Assembly (NCBI GenBank): GCA_900696535.1
Contig: CAADGM010000110.1
Location: 1 to 44,104, forward strand
Direction of reading: 5' to 3'
DNA from: an uncultured Planctomycetota bacterium
GTDB lineage: Bacteria > Planctomycetota > Phycisphaerae > UBA1845 > Fen-1342
Length of the DNA: 44,104 bases
Below, piece by piece: positions 14,983-23,744 of the stretch (position 1 is the stretch's first letter; every line of letters begins with the position of its first letter). The notes under the pieces were generated by a model. It was not told the origin of the DNA. It made no database searches and saw only the letters and a program-made list of their open reading frames with translations. Position numbers and translations under genes: made by a program.

Positions 14983-17616
14983 TCAGGGGCAGCTCGACCC
15001 GATGGCGGCGACGAAGGCGTCGATGTCGTCGAAGTCCACCTGGCCGCTGCCGTTGACGTCGTTGCTTGCGAAGCTGCACGTCGGGGGCTGGCCGGTGAGG
15101 GTCAGGTGCAGGTCGATCCAGGCCTGCTGGCCGCCGAGGGCCGCGACGAAGTAGTCGATGTCATCGAAGTCAACGCTGCCGTCGCAGTTGGCGTCGCCCG
15201 GGCAAGCTGCGGGGGTCTCGCACTCGTCGGGTATGCCGTTGCCGTTGAGGTCCAGGCTGGTTCCGTTGGCGATGTCGGTCGCGTCGTCGACGCCGTTGTG
15301 GTTGCAGTCGCAGGCATCGCCGACGCCGTCGCCGTTGGAGTCGGCCTGGTCGGGGTTGTAGTGGCTGGGGCAGTTGTCGCTGACGTCGTTATAGCCGTCG
15401 CCATCGGCGTCGAGGAAGTTGTCGGGCGGGTGGTTGTGGCGCAGGACGATGAGGGCCATGTCGGGGAGGCGCAGCCGAAGCGAGAACGGCTGGGCGTCGT
15501 AGGGTCCGGCGTTGGCGGGGACGCCGCCGCCGTTGGACGGTCCGTCGCCGTCGTAGCCGGGGGCCTGGGAGTTGACGAGTTCGTACCAGGTGTCGGCGGC
15601 GGGGACGCCGATCTGGTAGTTCGTGTAGGTGGTGTTGCTGAAGTTGGCGACGACCAGGATTCGGTTGCCGGAGAGGTCCCAGCGATGGAAAGCGATGACG
15701 TTGCCACCCTCGTTGACGTGGTGCACCTGGTGGCCGGCATTCGCGCGCAGGGCGCCGTTGGAGCGTCGGACGGCGATGAGGTCCTTGTAGAAGCGGAAGA
15801 TGCGGGCGTGGTAGCTCTTGAGGGACCAGTTGATGCGGTTCTCGGGGACGTTGTTCCAGCTTCCGGCGCCGAAGTCGGTGTCTTCGAGCCACTCGGTGCC
15901 CATGAGGATTGCGGGCACGCCCGGGGCGACGAGCGTGAGGCCGAATCCGAGCTTGGTGCGGCCCTTGGCGTAGACGCTGTCGTGGGGCCAGGATGGGTCG
16001 ATGGTCTTGACCATGCGCTGGCCGCCGCTGTCGGGCCAGGCCTCGTCGTGCAGCTCGATGTAGTTGATGGCCCGCTGGTTTCGGAGGAAGGCGTCGTAGC
16101 CGTTGATGGCGTCGCGGACGCTGGCCATGGAGGGGTCGCCGCTGGCGGCGGCGAAGATGGCCCCGCGGATGTTGTCGCGCCACTGCATGTTGTACTGGGC
16201 GTCGAAGCCGGCGCCGCCGGCGCTGGTCGGCCGGGTCACCCAGGTGTTGTTGGGGAGCTGCTCGGCGTAGACAAACTTGTCGACGAAGCGGTTGTCGACG
16301 GTGTCATTGGCCCACTGCATGAGGCTCCACCCGCCGGCCTGATACTGAGGGATGAAGTCGGTCGCGTCGAAGCGGAAGCCGTCGACGCGGTATTCCTCGA
16401 GCCAGTGCAGCAGGCTGTGCACGAAGTACTCGCGGACCTCGGCCCGGTCGAAATCGGGCTGCGGGCCCCAGGGCGTCTGCGGCGGCACGGGGTCGTAGTA
16501 GCACTGCGAGCCGACGAAGTTCCAAAGGAAGTTGTCGGTGTTGGAGAACTGGTTCCAGACGACGTCGAGGATGACGGCGATGCCGCGGCTGTGGAGCTCG
16601 TCGATCATCGCCTTGACGTCGTTGGGCGAGCCGTAGCGCCACTCGGGGGCGTACTGCGTGATGGGGTTGTAGCCGGCGGACCAGTCCCAGGGGAACTCGG
16701 TGAAGGGGTTGAACTGGACGGCGGTGATGCCGAGCTCCTGAAGATGCGCGGCCCGTGCCTTGACGTCGACGTAGCGTGACGGATTGGGGGTCGAGCCGAG
16801 CGGGTCGTTGCGGCCGGCGAACGTCCCGATGTGGAGCTGGTAGATGATGAGGTCTTCGAAGGCGGGCGTCTGGAAGTTGCCGGTCTGCCAAGCGTACTCG
16901 TCAGAGTTGACGATGAACGTGTTGTAGTTGTCGGACGGGTTGAGCTGGCGGCCGCGCGGATCGGATCTCCAGATGTCCCCATTGAACATGTACTTGTACT
17001 GCTGCCAAGGAACGGCGTTTGGTACGTGGGCGACGAAGTAGTCGCCCTGCTTGATCATGGGGTTGCTCGTGCCCCAGTTGTTGAATTGTCCGCGGACCCA
17101 GGCTTGCGTCCGCGTCGGGGCCCAGACCTTGAAGACCGTGCCGAGCCCGGGCCCGACGTACGACGCGCCAAGCGGGGCGTGGGCGCTGGTCGCGAAGTCG
17201 AGCGTGAAGCCGGACGCCGGCGGGTCGTCGGACATGCCGCCCGGGCCGTAGTAGTCGACGTCGGTGCCGTCGATCAGCTCGAGGTAGTAGCTCACCAGGT
17301 TGTTCGTGGAGGCTGGGATTTGGGCTTTCCAGACGGCGTACGGTCCGCGGTCGCGATCGAAGCTCGCATCAATCCAGACACTGCTGGCACCGTCGGTGAA
17401 GTGCACCCGGGCGGCGGTCAGGTCGAAGCGGTACGCCTGGAAGTACACGGCGAAGCTCTGGCGGTTCACGGGGCAGAGCGGCTGGCGATCCTGCCACGGG
17501 ACGTGCGACACGCCGGCCCACTCGACGTTGTTGTCGTTGGAAGCGGCCGAGGTGACCCCGGCGCCGGCGAGAAGAGCGACCAGAGTTGCGAGGAGTGCGC
17601 GGAGCGGGCGGGGCAT
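14983..17616 (-). CDS. Secreted branching-enzyme-like GH13 protein with calcium-binding repeats and dockerin-like tail
   Basis: 877 residues from ATG 17616, chosen for its SD (GAGGG) and the signal peptide RALLATLVALLAGAGVTSA. Modules in order: an N-terminal beta domain (about 30-145); CBM48 (155-235; FKVWAPTRTQAWVRGQFNNW); a GH13 barrel with DVVWNQ (351-356), nucleophile D417 in DGFRFDATD, acid E452 in YAEQLP and H523-D524 in ELHDEAW; and a C-terminal beta domain. Then come thrombospondin type 3-like repeats (735-800; DADGDGYNDVSDNCP) and a two-part dockerin-like tail (805-877; CPGDANCDGSVDFDDIDYF and DVNGSGQVDFDDID). The catalytic motifs are nearest to glycogen branching enzymes, which are normally cytoplasmic, so secretion is unusual. 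The reaction is not certain. Confidence 0.88.
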   Translation of the reverse strand: MPRPLRALLATLVALLAGAGVTSAASNDNNVEWAGVSHVPWQDRQPLCPVNRQSFAVYFQAYRFDLTAARVHFTDGASSVWIDASFDRDRGPYAVWKAQIPASTNNLVSYYLELIDGTDVDYYGPGGMSDDPPASGFTLDFATSAHAPLGASYVGPGLGTVFKVWAPTRTQAWVRGQFNNWGTSNPMIKQGDYFVAHVPNAVPWQQYKYMFNGDIWRSDPRGRQLNPSDNYNTFIVNSDEYAWQTGNFQTPAFEDLIIYQLHIGTFAGRNDPLGSTPNPSRYVDVKARAAHLQELGITAVQFNPFTEFPWDWSAGYNPITQYAPEWRYGSPNDVKAMIDELHSRGIAVILDVVWNQFSNTDNFLWNFVGSQCYYDPVPPQTPWGPQPDFDRAEVREYFVHSLLHWLEEYRVDGFRFDATDFIPQYQAGGWSLMQWANDTVDNRFVDKFVYAEQLPNNTWVTRPTSAGGAGFDAQYNMQWRDNIRGAIFAAASGDPSMASVRDAINGYDAFLRNQRAINYIELHDEAWPDSGGQRMVKTIDPSWPHDSVYAKGRTKLGFGLTLVAPGVPAILMGTEWLEDTDFGAGSWNNVPENRINWSLKSYHARIFRFYKDLIAVRRSNGALRANAGHQVHHVNEGGNVIAFHRWDLSGNRILVVANFSNTTYTNYQIGVPAADTWYELVNSQAPGYDGDGPSNGGGVPANAGPYDAQPFSLRLRLPDMALIVLRHNHPPDNFLDADGDGYNDVSDNCPSHYNPDQADSNGDGVGDACDCNHNGVDDATDIANGTSLDLNGNGIPDECETPAACPGDANCDGSVDFDDIDYFVAALGGQQAWIDLHLTLTGQPPTCSFASNDVNGSGQVDFDDIDAFVAAIGSSCP

Positions 17617-17832
17617 AGAGAGTCCCTCGATGATGCTCATGCGGTGACCGGGAGGCGGACACGATCGGCGGATCGGGTGAAGGCTCGACATCGTCAAGTA
17701 TATCGAGCGCCGACCGCGAAACCCAAGTCGGGGCCGCGGAAAAGCCGGCTCGCTCGCGACCAGAGCAGGTTCTCGGTCGGCGCGCTGACGTCACCCCGGC
17801 GAGCCGCGGCCGTGTGCGCGGTGCGATAGAAA

Positions 17833-17858
17833 GAGCGCGAGCCTCGGGGCTCGCGCTC
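17833..17858 (-). terminator. Rho-independent terminator for the PEP-CTERM gene
   Basis: An 11-bp perfect stem (GAGCGCGAGCC with its complement) and a 4-nt loop are followed on the minus strand by TTTCTATC. It lies about 115 nt after the stop of the PEP-CTERM gene and upstream of the next minus-strand gene. Confidence 0.7.
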
Positions 17859-17972
17859 AGACGACCATTCCCGTGTCCGCGGCGCGCCCGCTGCGGACGA
17901 GGCGGCGCCCCGCACGCGAGCGCGGGGACGCCGGATCGCGAAGCTGCCTGCTCTGCGTCGGGCTGCCGCGGG

Positions 17973-18776
17973 TCAGCGGCGGCGCATCACGAGGCCGGCC
18001 AGCAGGCCCAGGAGGGCGAGTGAGGTCGGCTCGGGATAGACGCAGAACTCGTTGTGGTTGCCGTAGCCCGGCGTTCCAACCGTGCCGCCGAACTGCCCAT
18101 CGCCGAAGCCCGGGTTCCCGTTGAGCTGAAGCGGGTCATAGGGCGGGATGGACTCGTTGCTGGCATAGCCGCTGTCACTGATGTACGGCACGAAGAACTT
18201 GATGCAACCAGGAACCGAACGGCCGAGGGTCGCCAGGGGGATGGCGTACTCGCGGAAGTTCGTGCCGTTGCCGGTGAACGTGCCGTCGTAGTTCAGGAAA
18301 TTGAGGTGACCATCGGTGCTGCCGGCGGTCAGCTCGAAGAGGACGATGCCGAAGCTGCCGATGACAACGGCGAAGTCCGGGAAGACGCCAGCGGGATAGG
18401 CGTCGTCGGCCTCGAGGCACTGCTCGGAAGCGCCACGGCGGCCGCCGTCGGCGCGGTCGCGCATGTCGGCATCGAGGAAGCCGCCCGCGCGGGTGTCGAG
18501 CATGATGACGACGTTGTCGTTGAGGTTACCTCCGGGCTGGAAGCCGATGTAGAGGTTGCCGGCGTCGCTATCCATGTAGAGCGCGCCGTTTCCTACGACA
18601 CCGCCAAAGCCGGTGCCGGCGCCGAGGTACTGGTAGGCGCCGTTGCCGTACTCGCCGGGGCCGAGAACGCCATCGACGACCGCGCCGGTGGGCGTGGTGT
18701 CGGAGTGGGCCGTGATCAGGGCAGCCAAGCTGGGGACGGCCGCGGCCAGCAGGCATACGAGTGCGAGTTTCTTCAT
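17973..18776 (-). CDS. Exported PEP-CTERM protein
   Basis: 267 residues from ATG 18776, which follows a strong SD (AGGAGG within CACAGGAGGTCAGGAG). The signal peptide is KKLALVCLLAAAVPSLAA. The C-terminus PEPTSLALLGLLAGLVMRRR has the three PEP-CTERM parts: PEP motif, hydrophobic helix and basic tail, the signal for exosortase-mediated sorting. The body is glycine- and aspartate-rich with GNLYIGFQPGGNLNDNVVIM and LDTRAGGF, a motif also present in the neighbouring gene (18990-21191). No exosortase is in the window. The function of the mature domain is unknown; a carbohydrate-binding beta-sandwich is one possibility. Confidence 0.9.
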   Translation of the reverse strand: MKKLALVCLLAAAVPSLAALITAHSDTTPTGAVVDGVLGPGEYGNGAYQYLGAGTGFGGVVGNGALYMDSDAGNLYIGFQPGGNLNDNVVIMLDTRAGGFLDADMRDRADGGRRGASEQCLEADDAYPAGVFPDFAVVIGSFGIVLFELTAGSTDGHLNFLNYDGTFTGNGTNFREYAIPLATLGRSVPGCIKFFVPYISDSGYASNESIPPYDPLQLNGNPGFGDGQFGGTVGTPGYGNHNEFCVYPEPTSLALLGLLAGLVMRRR

Positions 18777-18881
18777 CTCCTGACCTCCTGTGGGCAGTTT
18801 CACAACCCGTGGCGGGGCGTACTCGCCCACACGGGATCCGCCGGCCAGCACACTGAGCCGGCGGACGCTTCTCTCACCTCG

Positions 18882-18948
18882 GGACCGGGACGCGCGTCCC
18901 GGTCCTCCATCTGCTCCGAGGGGTGCGTGCTCGGTGAGGAGCACGCAC
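18882..18948 (-). terminator. Two adjacent strong hairpins between secreted-protein genes
   Basis: 18882-18905 is a perfect 24-bp palindrome (GGACCGGGACGC and its complement). 18923-18932 and 18939-18948 form a 10-bp stem with a 6-nt loop. Both lie 40-110 nt after the stop of the gene at 18990 on the minus strand. No U-tract follows, so they may act as a transcription terminator or as 3'-end stabilisers. Confidence 0.45.
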
Positions 18949-18989
18949 CGGCTCGGTCTAGCTCACGCTCGCGGCGCGCCGACCCGTTT

Positions 18990-21191
18990 CTACGGGCACG
19001 ACGAGCCGATGACGGCGACGAACGGGTCGATGTCGTCGAAGGTCACGCCACCGATGCCGTCGACGTCGTTGTTGCTGTACGGGCAGGTCGGAGCCTGGCC
19101 GAACGTCGCGATGTGCAGGTCGATCCAGGCCTGCTCACCGCTCAACGCCGCGACGAAGAAGTCGATGTCGTCGAAATCGATGGCGCCATCGCAGTTGCTG
19201 TCGCCGGGGCAACCGGTGGGCGTTGCGACGATCTCGTACTTGACGCGACCGTGGAAGTTGTCGACCGTGAACGTGATCACCTCGGTCGCGTCAGCGATCG
19301 AGTAGGCCCAGTTGGCCGTGCCGACGCTGCGGGCATCCCAACTGATCGAGTCCCACGTGCCGAATTTGGTGAACTTGAACTCGTAGTTGGCGGGCGGGAT
19401 GTTCGTGAACGACTTGGAGTAGACGTGCGGGTCACCGGTCGGGTCGAGCAGGATCGCCGGGCTGCCGTTGGCCCAGTCGGAGCCGCCGAACTCGCTGCCG
19501 TGATTGCCGGGGACGCCCCACTCGCCGACGGGGACGTCAAGTCCGAGACGGTCGCGGTAGGGGGACCAGCCGTCGTTGTAGTAATTGCTGTCGTACGTGA
19601 TGGTGACCGAGCCGTTCTCGTCGCAGTAGGCCCAGCTGTTGGCGCCAGGGAAGTTCTTGTGGCCGGGGGCGCTCCAGTCGAGGCCGTTGGTGATCTTGAA
19701 CTCGACGCGCGCGCCGGGCGCCTGGCCGGTGACCGTGTACGTCCACTTGCCGCCGCCGGCGTTGACCATCGGCGTGCTGGTCGGGTTCCAGCCCTGGAAG
19801 CCGCCCGCGATGTACGGAGCGGGGAAGCTGGGCTCGGCGCAGGGGTTGCCGACGCAGGTGGTGCCGGCGCCCAAGTAGGACGACAGGCCGGTGCACTCGA
19901 ACTCGCGCGTGACGGCGCAATCAACGCCGGTGCAGCAGGCGCCTTCAGCGCACGGCGTGTTGTTGCAGTTTGTGTAGTTGCCGAGGTAGCTACCACTGGC
20001 GGCGGTGCAGGCCGCCTCGGTGACGACGGAGCAGGTGGTGCCCACGCAGCAGGCGCCCTTCGGATCGATCAGGCAGGGGCAACCTTCGCAGTTCTGGCCC
20101 GCGGTCCAGGTGCCGCCGAGCTGCGTGCAGAGCGCCTGCTCAGTCACGCGGCAGGTTCCGCTGAAGCCGTCGTCGATGCAGCAGCGCCCGTCGGGGACGG
20201 CGTTGCAGGGGTTGGCGTCGCAGGTCGTGTTGGCGCCGAGCCAGGTGCCGCTGCACCCGGCCTGGGTCGTGATCGAGCAGTTCGTGCCGATGCAGCAGGC
20301 GCCGAGCAGGTTGTTGATCACCGGGACGGCAAAGGGCATGTGGGCGGTGGTGCCCAGGTCGACGTTGCGCGGCTCGCCGAGGTTGGCCGTGACGCCGAAG
20401 AGGCCCCAGAGGAACTGGTTGGACACGAAGTCGTGCTGCTGGCCGTTGATGAAGACAGTCAGGTTGACGGGGCCGGCAGGGTTGCCGATGGCGCTGAGGG
20501 GGATGGCGAGCTCGACGCCGGTCTTGACCAGGGCCGGATCGTCGCCGCCAACGAGGTCGGTCCCGGGGACGCCCAGCACGTTGCGGTTGTCGACGTTGAC
20601 CCTGATGGCCGGGGCGCCGCTGTCGCCGCCGGTGAGTGTGCCGTCGGCGTTGACGCAGGTCGTGAAGGCCTGGCCGAGGTAGTAATAGACGCCCGGGTTG
20701 CCGGCGTCGACCCACAGCTCGGCATACTCGGCGTAGATCGTGGCCGGATCACCGAAGACCTCGACGGAGATCCAGAAGTCGGCGTTGAAGCCGGGGGTGA
20801 ACCTGAGGCCGTCGGTGTTGGAGGAATCGCTGGCGGACATGCGCAGGAGGTCTGCGCCGGGGGAGCCGGGGTTCTCGTAGCGGAGGCGATTCTGGCCGCC
20901 GGCGCGGCTATCGATGAAGATTTCGAGCTGGTTGCCGTTGGACTCGAGGTTGCCGGTGAGGGCCAGGTAAAGGACGCCGCCATTGATGTAGCCGTAGGCG
21001 CCGTCGAGTTCGGAGCCGTTGGCGACGTCGGGTCGGCCGAGGTTGGAATCGCCGAAGCCGGTCGCCGTATCCTGCACAACGAGGGGGTTGCCGTAGGTGG
21101 GTTCGAGGACGCGGCCGTCGATCCGGGTCTGGGCGAGGGCCGTGCTACAGAGCGCGGCCGCGGCCGCGACTGTGAGCAGAATCCGTGTCAT
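18990..21191 (-). CDS. Secreted multi-domain protein with four cysteine-rich repeats and dockerin-like tail
   Basis: 733 residues from ATG 21191 (SD GGAGGA seven bases upstream; signal peptide TRILLTVAAAAALCSTALAQ). Residues 25-290 form an N-terminal beta-rich domain with LYLALTGNLESNGNQLEIFI and DSRAGG. Four cysteine-rich repeats of the form GACC-x3-x-C-x(6-8)-C...T-x-C-x4-PC span 297-451. Two beta-sandwich modules follow at about 455-550 and 560-655 (IAGGFQGWNP is starch-binding-like; SFTNIPPANYEFKFTKFGTW). Residues 660-733 are the two-part dockerin-like tail (CPGDSNCDGAIDFDDIDFF, VTFDDIDPFV). No catalytic motif is recognised. It may be an extracellular alpha-glucan binding or structural protein, given the GQGWNP-type modules and neighbours. 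The tail implies surface or complex attachment. Confidence 0.85.
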   Translation of the reverse strand: MTRILLTVAAAAALCSTALAQTRIDGRVLEPTYGNPLVVQDTATGFGDSNLGRPDVANGSELDGAYGYINGGVLYLALTGNLESNGNQLEIFIDSRAGGQNRLRYENPGSPGADLLRMSASDSSNTDGLRFTPGFNADFWISVEVFGDPATIYAEYAELWVDAGNPGVYYYLGQAFTTCVNADGTLTGGDSGAPAIRVNVDNRNVLGVPGTDLVGGDDPALVKTGVELAIPLSAIGNPAGPVNLTVFINGQQHDFVSNQFLWGLFGVTANLGEPRNVDLGTTAHMPFAVPVINNLLGACCIGTNCSITTQAGCSGTWLGANTTCDANPCNAVPDGRCCIDDGFSGTCRVTEQALCTQLGGTWTAGQNCEGCPCLIDPKGACCVGTTCSVVTEAACTAASGSYLGNYTNCNNTPCAEGACCTGVDCAVTREFECTGLSSYLGAGTTCVGNPCAEPSFPAPYIAGGFQGWNPTSTPMVNAGGGKWTYTVTGQAPGARVEFKITNGLDWSAPGHKNFPGANSWAYCDENGSVTITYDSNYYNDGWSPYRDRLGLDVPVGEWGVPGNHGSEFGGSDWANGSPAILLDPTGDPHVYSKSFTNIPPANYEFKFTKFGTWDSISWDARSVGTANWAYSIADATEVITFTVDNFHGRVKYEIVATPTGCPGDSNCDGAIDFDDIDFFVAALSGEQAWIDLHIATFGQAPTCPYSNNDVDGIGGVTFDDIDPFVAVIGSSCP

Positions 21192-21420
21192 GCGCTTTTC
21201 CTCCATGGGGTGTTCTGAGGGAGTGAGAGAGCGGTGTGCGCGGAGAGCGAGTTCGCCTGTCGGTACGAAGACCGTTGTGGGCGTCGCCACATGCAGCACC
21301 CGCTATGCATTCGCAGGACGCGCAGGCTTCCCGCCCTGCGCGGCTCGCACTTCGTGCCGCGATGCCGATCGCAACACGGAGAAAGGGGAGGTACGAAGAC
21401 GTAGCCGCTTTCCCACACTG

Positions 21421-21449
21421 AAGCTATCAGGACGGGGGTCCGAAGTCAA
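21421..21449 (-). promoter_or_regulatory. Candidate promoter for the 733-residue secreted protein
   Basis: On the minus strand TTGACT (21449-21444) is separated by 17 bp from TAGCTT (21426-21421). The -35 is near consensus and the -10 is weak. It would give a leader of about 220 nt before the ATG at 21191. Confidence 0.35.
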
Positions 21450-21932
21450 GAAAACCGGCCTGTTTGCGGCCCGAAAACACGCGATCGGGCGAGCGCAGCG
21501 GCATGATTTCCGGGCCCTTCGGCGCGCGCGTGCGGCGCGAGCGGATAACAATGGACCCGAATATCCTGTTCGGCGCGGTGCGGATTCGGTGACGTGCACA
21601 ACGCGCCGCGCGAGGGGGGGGCGGGTGTAGTTGTCGGCGCGCGGCCTGGGTGCGTGATGACCGTTGCCCGTGCCCCCCCTGAGAGGGGGCGGCGTGGCGG
21701 CCGGGGCGGGCAGACGGTGCATGGACGGGGCGGGTCAGAAGACGCACGGGCGGAGGCGGGCACTCGGTGCGGCCGCGGGGCGGATTGTTCCGATAGAGAC
21801 TGGCGTCGCGCGTTGGAAAAACCGCTTGCGGCCCGTTAACATCGACTGAGCGAAGCGTATCGTGAGCCAGATCGCTGTGCGGCCGATGATCGCGACGATT
21901 CGGCGGGCTGATCGCCCAGCGGGGGGAGGAGT
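21450..21932. other. Divergent intergenic region without a convincing gene
   Basis: No coding sequence is supported in these 483 bp (741 bp in all from 21192). Visible items are a C-run/G-run palindrome at 21672-21690 and a plausible plus-strand promoter for the prepilin-like gene: TTGGAA at 21813-21818 and TAACAT at 21837-21842, with an 18-bp spacer. Confidence 0.4.
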
Positions 21933-23039
21933 ATGAGAATGGGACGTGGGCATCGCGAGAGCATGGGTGCGTCGCCTGGGCGGTGGGGATTCACGCTGAT
22001 CGAGCTGCTGGTGGTGGTGGCGATCATAGCCCTGCTGATCTCGATCCTGCTGCCGAGCCTGGCCAATGCCCGGGAGCAGGCCAAGACGGTGAAGTGCGGG
22101 ACGCAGCTTCAGCAGATGGCCGTCGGGTTTCAAAGCTGCTGGACGGAGAACAACGACTTCGGGCCGACATGGGATGACGGCGTGGCGGGGAATCTTGGGA
22201 CGCCGGACGGATTCCCGATGTACACGTACGCGGACGTGCTCTTCGACCTTGATTACATCGGCTCGACGGAGCTGCAGGCGTGTCCGTCGGACGAGCGGCC
22301 CAGCGACATCGTACGTGTCCGAAGCTCGGGCGCGTGGAACGGTCGCAAGTACATCTTCACGCGCAAGCAGGGCGCGAGCGAATCCTGGCGCGACGGGATC
22401 CGAACGAGCTTCGCACTGAGTATCATCTTTCACTTCAATTACCGGGAGGACCGCTTCAAGGACCCCGCTCGCCAAGTTGTGACGGCGGACGGTAACTGGA
22501 CGTGGTTCGCGGGGGTCGCGGCCTCGCAGCCTTTCTGGTCAAAGCTCTTCCCCGCTCCACCACAGCCGTGGCAGGCGCCGAACGAGGGCACGTCTCTGGC
22601 ATGGCGACACGGTGGCAATGCGCGGCGCGCGAACTTCCTGTACGCGGATGGGCACGTGGGCGTGATCACGCCGCGCGTACCGATGTCGCGCGACGACCTT
22701 AACTTCCGGACGGTGGACACGAACAAGAGTTTCGTGTGGCTGCCGGGCGAGAAGTCGACGCGTGGTGTGGATGAGCGATACAGGTCGCCGATACAGCCTA
22801 ACCCGGAACGGGTCACCGGCTACGACGAGGATCCCTCGAATCCGCTGCCCGGGCAGGTGCTGCGTCAACCGTGGTACATGTACGCGAGACAGGGCTCCAT
22901 CAACATCAAGCTCCTCGACCCTGATCCCAACAACCGGAATTACCATCCGTTCGCGTTCCCCGAGCGGCTCAGTGCGCACTATCGCACGGCCAACCGCATC
23001 TGGAACAAGCTGCCTGCGGACCCGCTGCAGCGGCGTTAG
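21933..23039 (+). CDS. Type II secretion/type IV pilin-like protein with prepilin N-terminus (DUF1559-like group)
   Basis: A 368-residue protein. The prepilin signal GFTLIELLVVVAIIALLISI begins after a short basic leader, with predicted peptidase cleavage after the Gly and methylation of the Phe. Near residue 230 is WRHGGNARRANFLYADGHVG, the ending seen in the prepilin-like families that are greatly expanded in planctomycetes. It would be processed by a PilD-type peptidase and become inner-membrane or pilus associated. GGGGGAGGA precedes two in-frame ATGs (21933 and 21939); the second has the better SD spacing. The globular part is unassigned. A zinc-ribbon-type membrane protein follows after 33 bp. 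Confidence 0.88.
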   Translation: MRMGRGHRESMGASPGRWGFTLIELLVVVAIIALLISILLPSLANAREQAKTVKCGTQLQQMAVGFQSCWTENNDFGPTWDDGVAGNLGTPDGFPMYTYADVLFDLDYIGSTELQACPSDERPSDIVRVRSSGAWNGRKYIFTRKQGASESWRDGIRTSFALSIIFHFNYREDRFKDPARQVVTADGNWTWFAGVAASQPFWSKLFPAPPQPWQAPNEGTSLAWRHGGNARRANFLYADGHVGVITPRVPMSRDDLNFRTVDTNKSFVWLPGEKSTRGVDERYRSPIQPNPERVTGYDEDPSNPLPGQVLRQPWYMYARQGSINIKLLDPDPNNRNYHPFAFPERLSAHYRTANRIWNKLPADPLQRR

Positions 23040-23072
23040 GGCGCTGCGAACCGGTGTCTGGAGAGAGTCGCG

Positions 23073-23495
23073 ATGGCTGCACCTCAGAAGAACGTGCTCC
23101 TGACCGTCATAGCGGTCGTCGCCCTCTTAGGGGCCGGTTTCATGTTCTTTCGCGGAGGTGGAAGGGCGTCGGACGCTCCGGATCGGATACAGCTCCACGG
23201 GCTGTGCATGTCGTGCAAGACGGAATCGACAACGACCGTGCGCTTCGGAACGCGGGAGCCCTTGCCCTGTCCGTCCTGCAAGGCAGACGCGCTGTATCAG
23301 TGGCAGTTCTGCCCGGATTGTCAGAAACGGTTCATTCCGCAGCTCGAGCGCCAGGTGGCGGGCGAGCCGATGCGAGTTGTGATTCCGATTCGCTGCCCGG
23401 TGTGTGGGGGGTCTAACGTCACCGTCTTCATGCCGGGGATGTACGACGCTTCCGACATTAAGGGTGACCATCCGCTGCCGAAGTGGGAGCCGTAG
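23073..23495 (+). CDS. Small membrane-anchored protein with four CxxC motifs
   Basis: A 140-residue protein with an N-terminal TM helix (VLLTVIAVVALLGAGFMFF) followed by an exposed domain with four CxxC pairs (CMSC, CPSC, CPDC, CPVC), enough for two zinc ribbons. No known family is recognised. SD GGAGAG precedes ATG 23073. It is 33 bp downstream of the prepilin-like gene in the same direction, so the two are probably co-transcribed. It could assist folding or assembly of the pilin-like protein. With the anchor's charge pattern, the ribbons probably face the periplasm, which is uncommon for zinc ribbons. Confidence 0.75.
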   Translation: MAAPQKNVLLTVIAVVALLGAGFMFFRGGGRASDAPDRIQLHGLCMSCKTESTTTVRFGTREPLPCPSCKADALYQWQFCPDCQKRFIPQLERQVAGEPMRVVIPIRCPVCGGSNVTVFMPGMYDASDIKGDHPLPKWEP

Positions 23496-23585
23496 CGCGC
23501 CACACGGATCGTCGGATTGACGCCCCGCGGGCCGGACGGAAGCGTCGAGTCGGAGGTTCTACCGAGGGATTCGACCCTCCCCCAA

Positions 23586-23603
23586 CCCCTCCCTGTGAGG
23601 GGG
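23586..23603. repeat. C-run/G-run imperfect palindrome
   Basis: CCCCTCCCTGTGAGGGGG, extended by further G-rich sequence to about 23620. It is similar to the palindromes at 21672-21690 and 24502-24538. It lies in the spacer between the convergent CxxC-protein and phoU genes. Confidence 0.5.
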
Positions 23604-23655
23604 AAGGGGAAGGGTAGGGGCAGCCTCGGGCGTGAGGGTGGTTCTGACCATCTGA

Positions 23656-23725
23656 CCGGCCGCTGGCGCGGTCGGCTCGGATTACGGCGACTGGGTAACC
23701 GACCGCTCGCGCGGTCGGCTCGGAT
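23656..23725. repeat. Two dispersed copies of the hairpin unit seen in tandem at 8126-8329
   Basis: Copy 1 is CCGGCCGC-TGGC-GCGGTCGG-CTCGGATT (23656-23683). Copy 2 is CCGACCGC-TCGC-GCGGTCGG-CTCGGAT (23699-23725). They share the 8-4-8 hairpin geometry and the CTCGGAT tail with the malQ array but differ in the arm sequence, with compensating changes that preserve pairing. Confidence 0.75.
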
Positions 23726-23744
23726 GCAGATTTCGGACTGGGGC

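Noticed and set aside
18054..21218. A 1,054-codon open frame opposite the secreted-protein genes
   Set aside because: The composition is a mirror of the minus-strand genes (G/V/D/A/R repeats); no domain, no proper start context. It is a high-GC shadow.
21536..21555. Match to part of the lac operator (GAGCGGATAACAAT)
   Set aside because: A short match with no LacI-type regulator, no lac-like gene and no second half-site; likely coincidence.
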